In this document: positions 11,723-25,400 of the stretch, piece by piece
Layout: every line of letters begins with the position of its first letter
Numbering within the stretch: the first letter of the stretch is position 1
NCBI GenBank assembly: GCA_907163375.1
Contig: CAJQUW010004777.1
Coordinates: 248,001-312,000, forward strand
Reading direction: 5' to 3'
Origin: Prostheceraeus crozeri
Taxonomy: Eukaryota > Platyhelminthes > Polycladida > Euryleptidae
DNA length: 64,000 bases
Notes under the pieces: generated by a model
Told to the model about the DNA's origin: nothing
The model's database searches: none
The model's input: only the letters and a program-made list of their open reading frames with translations
Made by a program: the position numbers and the translations under genes

Positions 11723-12245
11723 AATTGCAACGTAGTCTAAAAAGGCAAAGCCCCAGGTACTTCTAGTATTTTTCCCCAGAAGCGATGCTTCAAAAGCTAG
11801 TTGAACGTAGTCTGAAAAAGGCAAAGCCCCAGGTACTTCTCGTATTTTTCCCCAGACGCGATGCTTCAAAAGCTAGTTGAACGTAGTCTGAAAAAGGCAA
11901 AGCCCCAGGTACTTCTCGTATTTTTCCCCAGACGCGATGCTTCAAAAGCTATTAGAACGTTGTCTGCAAAAGGCAAAGCCCCAGGTACTTCTCGTATTTT
12001 TCCCCAGACGCGATGCTTCAAAAGCTATTAGAACGTTGTCTGCAAAAGGCAAAGCCCCAGGTACTTCTCGTATTTTTCCCCAGATGCGATGCTTCAAAAG
12101 CTATTAGAACGTTGTCTGAAAAAGGCAAAGCCCCAGGTACTTCTCGTATTTTTCCCCAGATGCGATGCTTCAAAAGCTAGTTGAACGTAGTCTGCAAAAG
12201 GCAAAGCCCCAGGTACTTCTCGTATTTTTCACCAGAAGCGATGCT
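11723..12245. repeat. 76-bp minisatellite inside each 3,213-bp unit
   Basis: About seven units of AAAGCCCCAGGTACTTCTCG ... TTTTTCCCCAGA-CGATGC in copy 1. About six units each occur near 15030-15458, 18243-18671 and 21456-21884. A single unit also marks the seam between 3.2 kb copies (e.g. about 14697-14745), so the minisatellite probably seeded the unequal exchange. Confidence 0.85.
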
Positions 12246-12335
12246 GTGAAATTGTTATTTTCAGTAATTTCATGAGGGCAGTCAAATTTATTTACATAGT
12301 TGTGTTGTGCATTTTACTGTCAGGAACGTTCGCAA

Positions 12336-14517
12336 TTAGTTTAGTGAGGAGTGGGAAAATCCTGAAACTAAATGTAGAAACGGTTGCACGCTGTTGGTAA
12401 TTGTTAGCGGAGCGGCATCGAAATATACTTGTCGGAAATGTGTATAAATGCAGGAAGGGTTGAAGTGATATACAACTTCCCTCATCTTGGACGTGACTCC
12501 GGTCTTGTCCCAAGTTTTGCCGTCAGCTAGGAAGGAGATGGGGAACACGTACCGCTCACGGTGCCTGAAAACTATGTTGTCGGGAGGTCTCAATGAAAAG
12601 AGGATGTTGCATTTGCAACTGCCGCAAACTCTTGGTTGGGTCGGTGCAAAGTCCAATACGAACGGCTCGTAGTTTTCAGACAGATTTGGAATGGCTGTCT
12701 GTGCCGTGCAAGTAGGGGCACTACCTGGATCCATCCTCTTTAAAGGGACGTTTTGCTTCCTTCCCTTTCTGTTGTTGGGGATAGCCTTCGTCAGGTTCAA
12801 CGATGAGCTTCGCTCTGAAACAAAACAGAACGTATTACATATCCTTCACAAGCAGCTTATGAAATTTGCCCAGCCATTTTTCTTACAAGTGGACCACTCT
12901 TAGAAAAACAACCCAACCAATACAATTCCTGGACGGCATATGCTTGCACTACTCAGAAATAGAGGGTAGGGTGGTTTTCAAGAGTGGTACATACTTTTAA
13001 GAGCTGGTCGGCTAGCCTTACAGAGGCGCAAAAATAACTATTTTGCAAAGAAATGATGTATAAAACCATGCATCTGAAACGAATAAGATTTCTGTTCGGG
13101 AAAGTGAACGCAAGGAATTCTCTAGTAATCACAGCTTTCAGTAAACACTAATAAGTGTAAAAGGTGAAATGTGAACCAAAAAGATCTTTGAACAATTTAC
13201 TTAGAAGGAAATGAAGTTGATTACCAAGGAAATTTCATGAACAGCATTTAAGTCTTCATTTGAAGACTCTTCATACAAGAAATAAAAAAGTCATTGTGCT
13301 GCTTGTCTACATTTCCCTATTTGTTAACTTACAGTGTGTTAAGTTCATAATTTACTTCTTCGACAAGGTAAATGGGTCCGTTAAGCATACACTTCTGTCA
13401 AAATTATTAAGGAACAGGACACGCAATCCAGGGATAGCAAAATCATTGTATATAATTTACTTATTTGTTATAATCACAATCCTTCGATCAATACTCTTGT
13501 GTGGCAAGAATTCAACTAATCATGATCGTCATTGATTATCTTCTTTTGCGTCATCATCAGGTAATTTGTAAGATGACAGGACAAATGAAATACTCTTGAC
13601 AAACTGGAAAAGTAAAAAACTAAATAATAATTAATATAAACATGTAATTGGTGACTGGAGGATTTGTAAAATATTATTCTTTCTTCTTAATTGCTATCAT
13701 GACATTCAATTCAATAGAAATTATTCGAAAAGAATTAAAAGGCACACTTCATCTATACCGAAAAGATGTCATTTCATGAAATCACAACTTCTATTACATC
13801 GGTCATGTAATTGATGTTCAGTTTTTGTCATACTTAATAAACTCACTCTATGGTCAATACACTGGATACAGTCCTTCTTCCCACATTGATGATCATACCT
13901 CAAATAATAACATCCCTTAGCACCAATTCGTTTGACAATGCAGATTTGGTGCAGTGACGTTATCACCATAGGTAAATAATACTGGAAAGTAAGTTGTACA
14001 GCCAAGGAAATTGCTTCATATTAAATGATCCTTTAGTGACAGAAAGCAGACATAAACATACAATAGGAGTAGGCATACATACACATGGCATAGTATACAA
14101 TAGGCATCGGTGCTCATGGACCATAAGTTCACTGTACAGACTGACTCATATCTGATTACTAGTTCTAAAGTAGCAAATCTTACTTGGTGTATCAATTATC
14201 TTCTGCAGATGTAGACGACGAGCATCTGAAGTCATCCTGTCCCATTGTGACTCATCCAATTCCAGATGTTTCAGATGAGGAACAAGACGAAACTCTCCCC
14301 GCCCACGGATTGCCAACATCTCCTCCCTCTCCTGCTGGAAGACGGCCGTTTTCCATTCGTGGAGGAAGTGCACTGGTGTTCTTCCAACTTTGGAGTCCCT
14401 TAGCCTCTTCAATTCACGATGTAATCGCTCCTGTCCTTGCTGCCAGGATACATCTATCCCCATTCGTTGACAACGCATAGCTGTGGCTTCCTCACAATAC
14501 CTATCCGCCTTGTACCT
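12336..14517 (-). CDS. Spare exon 5/6 pair, tandem copy 1
   Basis: Exon 5 equivalent at 14184-14517 and exon 6 equivalent at 12336-12814, with the same acceptors, donor, stop and AATAAA as the pair in copy 4. No upstream exon 4 adjoins it. It could be used only by long splicing over the nearer copies, so it is probably silent unless transcription reads through the poly(A) sites. Confidence 0.55.
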
Positions 14518-15548
14518 CTGAAAAGTGCACAATTAATACTTGTTAAAAGAAGTTGAGCAATTAAAAATGAATATGGATGAGACTGCAATTCGCAGTCAGT
14601 CATGGAATCCTACGAATACATTAAACTACATAGACATTCGTATATTTCTCTTTCATGTACGTCAGCTGCATCAAAGACGATTTACTGTCCCAGGTAAAGC
14701 CCCAGGTACTTCTCGTATTTTTCCCCAGAAGCGATGCTTCAAAGAATTGTAGAAAGTTGTCTCCAACAGGGAAAGTAGCAGAACATCATGTATAAAGGCC
14801 ATCTAGAAATCATTGACAAGTTACCTATATGAAATGTTCAGTTTGTGATTCAGCCAATGACAAGATTTGCAAAGTATATCATGAAGATATTCACATCTCA
14901 CAATTATGTAAAAATGCACGAAATGAGAAATGAGTTATACACGTCACATACATGAATCATTCTTAAGTTCTATTAAGAGTCTAGATTCAGACTATCTTAG
15001 CAAATGACATCAATTGCAACGTAGTCTAAAAAGGCAAAGCCCCAGGTACTTCTAGTATTTTTCCCCAGAAGCGATGCTTCAAAAGCTAGTTGAACGTAGT
15101 CTGAAAAAGGCAAAGCCCCAGGTACTTCTCGTATTTTTCCCCAGACGCGATGCTTCAAAAGCTATTAGAACGTTGTCTGCAAAAGGCAAAGCCCCAGGTA
15201 CTTCTCGTATTTTTCCCCAGACGCGATGCTTCAAAAGCTATTAGAACGTTGTCTGCAAAAGGCAAAGCCCCAGGTACTTCTCGTATTTTTCCCCAGATGC
15301 GATGCTTCAAAAGCTATTAGAACGTTGTCTGAAAAAGGCAAAGCCCCAGGTACTTCTCGTATTTTTCCCCAGATGCGATGCTTCAAAAGCTAGTTGAACG
15401 TAGTCTGCAAAAGGCAAAGCCCCAGGTACTTCTCGTATTTTTCACCAGAAGCGATGCTGTGAAATTGTTATTTTCAGTAATTTCATGAGGGCAGTCAAAT
15501 TTATTTACATAGTTGTGTTGTGCATTTTACTGTCAGGAACGTTCGCAA

Positions 15549-17730
15549 TTAGTTTAGTGAGGAGTGGGAAAATCCTGAAACTAAATGTAGAAACGGTTGC
15601 ACGCTGTTGGTAATTGTTAGCGGAGCGGCATCGAAATATACTTGTCGGAAATGTGTATAAATGCAGGAAGGGTTGAAGTGATATACAACTTCCCTCATCT
15701 TGGACGTGACTCCGGTCTTGTCCCAAGTTTTGCCGTCAGCTAGGAAGGAGATGGGGAACACGTACCGCTCACGGTGCCTGAAAACTATGTTGTCGGGAGG
15801 TCTCAATGAAAAGAGGATGTTGCATTTGCAACTGCCGCAAACTCTTGGTTGGGTCGGTGCAAAGTCCAATACGAACGGCTCGTAGTTTTCAGACAGATTT
15901 GGAATGGCTGTCTGTGCCGTGCAAGTAGGGGCACTACCTGGATCCATCCTCTTTAAAGGGACGTTTTGCTTCCTTCCCTTTCTGTTGTTGGGGATAGCCT
16001 TCGTCAGGTTCAACGATGAGCTTCGCTCTGAAACAAAACAGAACGTATTACATATCCTTCACAAGCAGCTTATGAAATTTGCCCAGCCATTTTTCTTACA
16101 AGTGGACCACTCTTAGAAAAACAACCCAACCAATACAATTCCTGGACGGCATATGCTTGCACTACTCAGAAATAGAGGGTAGGGTGGTTTTCAAGAGTGG
16201 TACATACTTTTAAGAGCTGGTCGGCTAGCCTTACAGAGGCGCAAAAATAACTATTTTGCAAAGAAATGATGTATAAAACCATGCATCTGAAACGAATAAG
16301 ATTTCTGTTCGGGAAAGTGAACGCAAGGAATTCTCTAGTAATCACAGCTTTCAGTAAACACTAATAAGTGTAAAAGGTGAAATGTGAACCAAAAAGATCT
16401 TTGAACAATTTACTTAGAAGGAAATGAAGTTGATTACCAAGGAAATTTCATGAACAGCATTTAAGTCTTCATTTGAAGACTCTTCATACAAGAAATAAAA
16501 AAGTCATTGTGCTGCTTGTCTACATTTCCCTATTTGTTAACTTACAGTGTGTTAAGTTCATAATTTACTTCTTCGACAAGGTAAATGGGTCCGTTAAGCA
16601 TACACTTCTGTCAAAATTATTAAGGAACAGGACACGCAATCCAGGGATAGCAAAATCATTGTATATAATTTACTTATTTGTTATAATCACAATCCTTCGA
16701 TCAATACTCTTGTGTGGCAAGAATTCAACTAATCATGATCGTCATTGATTATCTTCTTTTGCGTCATCATCAGGTAATTTGTAAGATGACAGGACAAATG
16801 AAATACTCTTGACAAACTGGAAAAGTAAAAAACTAAATAATAATTAATATAAACATGTAATTGGTGACTGGAGGATTTGTAAAATATTATTCTTTCTTCT
16901 TAATTGCTATCATGACATTCAATTCAATAGAAATTATTCGAAAAGAATTAAAAGGCACACTTCATCTATACCGAAAAGATGTCATTTCATGAAATCACAA
17001 CTTCTATTACATCGGTCATGTAATTGATGTTCAGTTTTTGTCATACTTAATAAACTCACTCTATGGTCAATACACTGGATACAGTCCTTCTTCCCACATT
17101 GATGATCATACCTCAAATAATAACATCCCTTAGCACCAATTCGTTTGACAATGCAGATTTGGTGCAGTGACGTTATCACCATAGGTAAATAATACTGGAA
17201 AGTAAGTTGTACAGCCAAGGAAATTGCTTCATATTAAATGATCCTTTAGTGACAGAAAGCAGACATAAACATACAATAGGAGTAGGCATACATACACATG
17301 GCATAGTATACAATAGGCATCGGTGCTCATGGACCATAAGTTCACTGTACAGACTGACTCATATCTGATTACTAGTTCTAAAGTAGCAAATCTTACTTGG
17401 TGTATCAATTATCTTCTGCAGATGTAGACGACGAGCATCTGAAGTCATCCTGTCCCATTGTGACTCATCCAATTCCAGATGTTTCAGATGAGGAACAAGA
17501 CGAAACTCTCCCCGCCCACGGATTGCCAACATCTCCTCCCTCTCCTGCTGGAAGACGGCCGTTTTCCATTCGTGGAGGAAGTGCACTGGTGTTCTTCCAA
17601 CTTTGGAGTCCCTTAGCCTCTTCAATTCACGATGTAATCGCTCCTGTCCTTGCTGCCAGGATACATCTATCCCCATTCGTTGACAACGCATAGCTGTGGC
17701 TTCCTCACAATACCTATCCGCCTTGTACCT
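15549..17730 (-). CDS. Spare exon 5/6 pair, tandem copy 2
   Basis: Exon 5 equivalent 17397-17730 and exon 6 equivalent 15549-16027, identical in reading to copies 1, 3 and 4 as far as I compared. Confidence 0.55.
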
Positions 17731-18761
17731 CTGAAAAGTGCACAATTAATACTTGTTAAAAGAAGTTGAGCAATTAAAAATGAATATGGATGAGACTGCA
17801 ATTCGCAGTCAGTCATGGAATCCTACGAATACATTAAACTACATAGACATTCGTATATTTCTCTTTCATGTACGTCAGCTGCATCAAAGACGATTTACTG
17901 TCCCAGGTAAAGCCCCAGGTACTTCTCGTATTTTTCCCCAGAAGCGATGCTTCAAAGAATTGTAGAAAGTTGTCTCCAACAGGGAAAGTAGCAGAACATC
18001 ATGTATAAAGGCCATCTAGAAATCATTGACAAGTTACCTATATGAAATGTTCAGTTTGTGATTCAGCCAATGACAAGATTTGCAAAGTATATCATGAAGA
18101 TATTCACATCTCACAATTATGTAAAAATGCACGAAATGAGAAATGAGTTATACACGTCACATACATGAATCATTCTTAAGTTCTATTAAGAGTCTAGATT
18201 CAGACTATCTTAGCAAATGACATCAATTGCAACGTAGTCTAAAAAGGCAAAGCCCCAGGTACTTCTAGTATTTTTCCCCAGAAGCGATGCTTCAAAAGCT
18301 AGTTGAACGTAGTCTGAAAAAGGCAAAGCCCCAGGTACTTCTCGTATTTTTCCCCAGACGCGATGCTTCAAAAGCTATTAGAACGTTGTCTGCAAAAGGC
18401 AAAGCCCCAGGTACTTCTCGTATTTTTCCCCAGACGCGATGCTTCAAAAGCTATTAGAACGTTGTCTGCAAAAGGCAAAGCCCCAGGTACTTCTCGTATT
18501 TTTCCCCAGATGCGATGCTTCAAAAGCTATTAGAACGTTGTCTGAAAAAGGCAAAGCCCCAGGTACTTCTCGTATTTTTCCCCAGATGCGATGCTTCAAA
18601 AGCTAGTTGAACGTAGTCTGCAAAAGGCAAAGCCCCAGGTACTTCTCGTATTTTTCACCAGAAGCGATGCTGTGAAATTGTTATTTTCAGTAATTTCATG
18701 AGGGCAGTCAAATTTATTTACATAGTTGTGTTGTGCATTTTACTGTCAGGAACGTTCGCAA

Positions 18762-20943
18762 TTAGTTTAGTGAGGAGTGGGAAAATCCTGAAACTAAATG
18801 TAGAAACGGTTGCACGCTGTTGGTAATTGTTAGCGGAGCGGCATCGAAATATACTTGTCGGAAATGTGTATAAATGCAGGAAGGGTTGAAGTGATATACA
18901 ACTTCCCTCATCTTGGACGTGACTCCGGTCTTGTCCCAAGTTTTGCCGTCAGCTAGGAAGGAGATGGGGAACACGTACCGCTCACGGTGCCTGAAAACTA
19001 TGTTGTCGGGAGGTCTCAATGAAAAGAGGATGTTGCATTTGCAACTGCCGCAAACTCTTGGTTGGGTCGGTGCAAAGTCCAATACGAACGGCTCGTAGTT
19101 TTCAGACAGATTTGGAATGGCTGTCTGTGCCGTGCAAGTAGGGGCACTACCTGGATCCATCCTCTTTAAAGGGACGTTTTGCTTCCTTCCCTTTCTGTTG
19201 TTGGGGATAGCCTTCGTCAGGTTCAACGATGAGCTTCGCTCTGAAACAAAACAGAACGTATTACATATCCTTCACAAGCAGCTTATGAAATTTGCCCAGC
19301 CATTTTTCTTACAAGTGGACCACTCTTAGAAAAACAACCCAACCAATACAATTCCTGGACGGCATATGCTTGCACTACTCAGAAATAGAGGGTAGGGTGG
19401 TTTTCAAGAGTGGTACATACTTTTAAGAGCTGGTCGGCTAGCCTTACAGAGGCGCAAAAATAACTATTTTGCAAAGAAATGATGTATAAAACCATGCATC
19501 TGAAACGAATAAGATTTCTGTTCGGGAAAGTGAACGCAAGGAATTCTCTAGTAATCACAGCTTTCAGTAAACACTAATAAGTGTAAAAGGTGAAATGTGA
19601 ACCAAAAAGATCTTTGAACAATTTACTTAGAAGGAAATGAAGTTGATTACCAAGGAAATTTCATGAACAGCATTTAAGTCTTCATTTGAAGACTCTTCAT
19701 ACAAGAAATAAAAAAGTCATTGTGCTGCTTGTCTACATTTCCCTATTTGTTAACTTACAGTGTGTTAAGTTCATAATTTACTTCTTCGACAAGGTAAATG
19801 GGTCCGTTAAGCATACACTTCTGTCAAAATTATTAAGGAACAGGACACGCAATCCAGGGATAGCAAAATCATTGTATATAATTTACTTATTTGTTATAAT
19901 CACAATCCTTCGATCAATACTCTTGTGTGGCAAGAATTCAACTAATCATGATCGTCATTGATTATCTTCTTTTGCGTCATCATCAGGTAATTTGTAAGAT
20001 GACAGGACAAATGAAATACTCTTGACAAACTGGAAAAGTAAAAAACTAAATAATAATTAATATAAACATGTAATTGATGACTGGAGGATTTGTAAAATAT
20101 TATTCTTTCTTCTTAATTGCTATCATGACATTCAATTCAATAGAAATTATTCGAAAAGAATTAAAAGGCACACTTCATCTATACCGAAAAGATGTCATTT
20201 CATGAAATCACAACTTCTATTACATCGGTCATGTAATTGATGTTCAGTTTTTGTCATACTTAATAAACTCACTCTATGGTCAATACACTGGATACAGTCC
20301 TTCTTCCCACATTGATGATCATACCTCAAATAATAACATCCCTTAGCACCAATTCGTTTGACAATGCAGATTTGGTGCAGTGACGTTATCACCATAGGTA
20401 AATAATACTGGAAAGTAAGTTGTACAGCCAAGGAAATTGCTTCATATTAAATGATCCTTTAGTGACAGAAAGCAGACATAAACATACAATAGGAGTAGGC
20501 ATACATACACATGGCATAGTATACAATAGGCATCGGTGCTCATGGACCATAAGTTCACTGTACAGACTGACTCATATCTGATTACTAGTTCTAAAGTAGC
20601 AAATCTTACTTGGTGTATCAATTATCTTCTGCAGATGTAGACGACGAGCATCTGAAGTCATCCTGTCCCATTGTGACTCATCCAATTCCAGATGTTTCAG
20701 ATGAGGAACAAGACGAAACTCTCCCCGCCCACGGATTGCCAACATCTCCTCCCTCTCCTGCTGGAAGACGGCCGTTTTCCATTCGTGGAGGAAGTGCACT
20801 GGTGTTCTTCCAACTTTGGAGTCCCTTAGCCTCTTCAATTCACGATGTAATCGCTCCTGTCCTTGCTGCCAGGATACATCTATCCCCATTCGTTGACAAC
20901 GCATAGCTGTGGCTTCCTCACAATACCTATCCGCCTTGTACCT
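18762..20943 (-). CDS. Spare exon 5/6 pair, tandem copy 3
   Basis: Exon 5 equivalent 20610-20943 and exon 6 equivalent 18762-19240. One single-base difference was noticed in its intron near 20089, none in the exons. Confidence 0.55.
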
Positions 20944-21925
20944 CTGAAAAGTGCACAATTAATACTTGTTAAAAGAAGTTGAGCAATTAAAAATGAATAT
21001 GGATGAGACTGCAATTCGCAGTCAGTCATGGAATCCTACGAATACATTAAACTACATAGACATTCGTATATTTCTCTTTCATGTACGTCAGCTGCATCAA
21101 AGACGATTTACTGTCCCAGGTAAAGCCCCAGGTACTTCTCGTATTTTTCCCCAGAAGCGATGCTTCAAAGAATTGTAGAAAGTTGTCTCCAACAGGGAAA
21201 GTAGCAGAACATCATGTATAAAGGCCATCTAGAAATCATTGACAAGTTACCTATATGAAATGTTCAGTTTGTGATTCAGCCAATGACAAGATTTGCAAAG
21301 TATATCATGAAGATATTCACATCTCACAATTATGTAAAAATGCACGAAATGAGAAATGAGTTATACACGTCACATACATGAATCATTCTTAAGTTCTATT
21401 AAGAGTCTAGATTCAGACTATCTTAGCAAATGACATCAATTGCAACGTAGTCTAAAAAGGCAAAGCCCCAGGTACTTCTAGTATTTTTCCCCAGAAGCGA
21501 TGCTTCAAAAGCTAGTTGAACGTAGTCTGAAAAAGGCAAAGCCCCAGGTACTTCTCGTATTTTTCCCCAGACGCGATGCTTCAAAAGCTATTAGAACGTT
21601 GTCTGCAAAAGGCAAAGCCCCAGGTACTTCTCGTATTTTTCCCCAGACGCGATGCTTCAAAAGCTATTAGAACGTTGTCTGCAAAAGGCAAAGCCCCAGG
21701 TACTTCTCGTATTTTTCCCCAGATGCGATGCTTCAAAAGCTATTAGAACGTTGTCTGAAAAAGGCAAAGCCCCAGGTACTTCTCGTATTTTTCCCCAGAT
21801 GCGATGCTTCAAAAGCTAGTTGAACGTAGTCTGCAAAAGGCAAAGCCCCAGGTACTTCTCGTATTTTTCACCAGAAGCGATGCTGTGAAATTGTTATTTT
21901 CAGTAATTTCATGAGGGCAGTCAAA

Positions 21926-21931
21926 TTTATT
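21926..21931 (-). terminator. Poly(A) signal of the transposase gene
   Basis: AATAAA on the minus strand, 44 bases past the exon 6 stop. The same signal repeats at the 3,213-bp spacing in the other copies. Confidence 0.6.
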
Positions 21932-21974
21932 TACATAGTTGTGTTGTGCATTTTACTGTCAGGAACGTTCGCAA

Positions 21975-22453
21975 TTAGTTTAGTGAGGAGTGGGAAAATC
22001 CTGAAACTAAATGTAGAAACGGTTGCACGCTGTTGGTAATTGTTAGCGGAGCGGCATCGAAATATACTTGTCGGAAATGTGTATAAATGCAGGAAGGGTT
22101 GAAGTGATATACAACTTCCCTCATCTTGGACGTGACTCCGGTCTTGTCCCAAGTTTTGCCGTCAGCTAGGAAGGAGATGGGGAACACGTACCGCTCACGG
22201 TGCCTGAAAACTATGTTGTCGGGAGGTCTCAATGAAAAGAGGATGTTGCATTTGCAACTGCCGCAAACTCTTGGTTGGGTCGGTGCAAAGTCCAATACGA
22301 ACGGCTCGTAGTTTTCAGACAGATTTGGAATGGCTGTCTGTGCCGTGCAAGTAGGGGCACTACCTGGATCCATCCTCTTTAAAGGGACGTTTTGCTTCCT
22401 TCCCTTTCTGTTGTTGGGGATAGCCTTCGTCAGGTTCAACGATGAGCTTCGCT
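21975..22453 (-). CDS. Transposase exon 6 (terminal, zinc-binding C-terminus)
   Basis: Acceptor TTTGTTTCAG ends at 22454. The exon begins with two bases of a split codon, matching exon 5's phase. It encodes 158 residues and a stop: a basic start (NNRKGRKQNVPLKR), FVLDFAPTQPRVCGSCKCNI, RPPDNIVFRHRERYVFP, then YHFNPSCIYTHFRQVYFD. The C-x2-C ... H-x5-C arrangement with R-P-P-D-x-V matches the zinc-binding tail that follows MULE cores in many invertebrate proteins. This copy (copy 4) is the nearest to exon 4. Confidence 0.75.
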
Positions 22454-25400
22454 CTGAAACAAAACAGAACGTATTACATATCCTTCACAAGCAGCTTATG
22501 AAATTTGCCCAGCCATTTTTCTTACAAGTGGACCACTCTTAGAAAAACAACCCAACCAATACAATTCCTGGACGGCATATGCTTGCACTACTCAGAAATA
22601 GAGGGTAGGGTGGTTTTCAAGAGTGGTACATACTTTTAAGAGCTGGTCGGCTAGCCTTACAGAGGCGCAAAAATAACTATTTTGCAAAGAAATGATGTAT
22701 AAAACCATGCATCTGAAACGAATAAGATTTCTGTTCGGGAAAGTGAACGCAAGGAATTCTCTAGTAATCACAGCTTTCAGTAAACACTAATAAGTGTAAA
22801 AGGTGAAATGTGAACCAAAAAGATCTTTGAACAATTTACTTAGAAGGAAATGAAGTTGATTACCAAGGAAATTTCATGAACAGCATTTAAGTCTTCATTT
22901 GAAGACTCTTCATACAAGAAATAAAAAAGTCATTGTGCTGCTTGTCTACATTTCCCTATTTGTTAACTTACAGTGTGTTAAGTTCATAATTTACTTCTTC
23001 GACAAGGTAAATGGGTCCGTTAAGCATACACTTCTGTCAAAATTATTAAGGAACAGGACACGCAATCCAGGGATAGCAAAATCATTGTATATAATTTACT
23101 TATTTGTTATAATCACAATCCTTCGATCAATACTCTTGTGTGGCAAGAATTCAACTAATCATGATCGTCATTGATTATCTTCTTTTGCGTCATCATCAGG
23201 TAATTTGTAAGATGACAGGACAAATGAAATACTCTTGACAAACTGGAAAAGTAAAAAACTAAATAATAATTAATATAAACATGTAATTGGTGACTGGAGG
23301 ATTTGTAAAATATTATTCTTTCTTCTTAATTGCTATCATGACATTCAATTCAATAGAAATTATTCGAAAAGAATTAAAAGGCACACTTCATCTATACCGA
23401 AAAGATGTCATTTCATGAAATCACAACTTCTATTACATCGGTCATGTAATTGATGTTCAGTTTTTGTCATACTTAATAAACTCACTCTATGGTCAATACA
23501 CTGGATACAGTCCTTCTTCCCACATTGATGATCATACCTCAAATAATAACATCCCTTAGCACCAATTCGTTTGACAATGCAGATTTGGTGCAGTGACGTT
23601 ATCACCATAGGTAAATAATACTGGAAAGTAAGTTGTACAGCCAAGGAAATTGCTTCATATTAAATGATCTTTTAGTGACAGAAAGCAGACATAAACATAC
23701 AATAGGAGTAGGCATACATACACATGGCATAGTATACAATAGGCATCGGTGCTCATGGACCATAAGTTCACTGTACAGACTGACTCATATCTGATTACTA
23801 GTTCTAAAGTAGCAAATCTTACTTGGTGTATCAATTATCTTCTGCAGATGTAGACGACGAGCATCTGAAGTCATCCTGTCCCATTGTGACTCATCCAATT
23901 CCAGATGTTTCAGATGAGGAACAAGACGAAACTCTCCCCGCCCACGGATTGCCAACATCTCCTCCCTCTCCTGCTGGAAGACGGCCGTTTTCCATTCGTG
24001 GAGGAAGTGCACTGGTGTTCTTCCAACTTTGGAGTCCCTTAGCCTCTTCAATTCACGATGTAATCGCTCCTGTCCTTGCTGCCAGGATACATCTATCCCC
24101 ATTCGTTGACAACGCATAGCTGTGGCTTCCTCACAATACCTATCCGCCTTGTACCTCTGAAAAGTGCACAATTAATACTTGTTAAAAGAAGTTGAGCAAT
24201 TAAAAATGAATATGGATGAGACTGCAATTCGCAGTCAGTCATGGAATCCTACGAATACATTAAACTACATAGACATTCGTATATTTCTCTTTCATGTACG
24301 TCAGCTGCATCAAAGACGATTTACTGTCCAAGGTATGAGGGTGAAGTTAATATGCAATTAGAAAAATCTAACAAATTCTTGTTTAAATGACACTGATTGA
24401 TAGGGAAGAGAATGATTAAGTAGTGGATGTACCGTAGACAGCAAATCAGTTTACACAAAGACATTTGAATATTGCAGGGTCTTTCAGTCTACGTGCATAT
24501 CAACTGATAATGAGATGCATGCATTCTCCTTTATCATTGCTTAAATTTCATCAGATCATGAAGGTAGTAAATGATATGAGGAATGGTGTGGAAATATGTC
24601 AATATTGGGGCACATGTTAAATTTGGAGATTCCATGCTACTAGTTTTCGGAACAAATGGATGCATGTGAGTTGAGGCACAATACATGCAGCTCATCGATC
24701 TTCAAAAATTTATACCAACTGTAACATAGCCTACACATTTCGCACTGCGACTATACAAGAACGGTTCGCGTGCATTAAAATGACGATCTCGCTTACATTG
24801 CCATACATGTATCTATGAAAGCGTTTATTTCACTCTTTTGTAAGTTTGCTTAGATGCCGATGAAATACTCACCTCGAACCATTCAAACATTTTTGAACTC
24901 GGCATTCCCAGCTTCGCCCATCTCTCCTTTAGACTCATCAGCTTCTTCTTGAATTCCTCCTCAGTTTCGGAATCCAAAAGGTTTGATTCGTCCGAAGTTC
25001 TGTTTGGACCGAATACATCCTGTTTCATCGCTTCGATGGCGGTTTGAGGGATGTTCAGCTGTCGACATCTATCTCTGAAGTTGGCGATCAGATGTTCCCG
25101 CCCGATGGCATGTTCTACGCATGTTTTACTGAAATTTCCATGAATCGATTTTTCGAGTATGGAGCATTCGTCTGTAACAAAGTACGCCTTCGAAATCAAT
25201 CCATCACGCTTGATGTCGAGGATGAAGTGGTCGATGGCGTAGGAATCTTTCTCCTTTGAGTGTATGATGCCAGGACCGAAGAACATAGGATGCTTGCCAG
25301 TGTCCCTGTGCACAAACGAAATGTTAGAAAAAGCCGAGTGGGTCAGGTAGGCCGCAGATCCGTACGTCGTATCAACATGTATGGGATTTCCAAATCCCGT

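Larger units (their letters stand above)
11404..24331. repeat. Four-copy tandem array of a 3,213-bp unit carrying terminal exons
   Basis: Copies: about 11404-14692, 14693-17905, 17906-21118 and 21119-24331. The period is exactly 3,213 between copies 2-4; copy 1 has one extra 76-bp minisatellite unit. I saw only one or two single-base differences across many kilobases, so duplication was very recent, or the copies are homogenised, or the assembly is affected. Each unit holds a 76-bp minisatellite, exon 6 with a poly(A) signal, intron and exon 5 of the transposase gene, all on the minus strand. Confidence 0.95.

Noticed and set aside
23408-23644. Possible extra exon with HQCGKKDCIQCIDH in the intron between exons 5 and 6
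   Set aside because: A Cys cluster is present, but exons 5 and 6 already join in phase and I found no acceptor/donor pair keeping that phase; not excluded.
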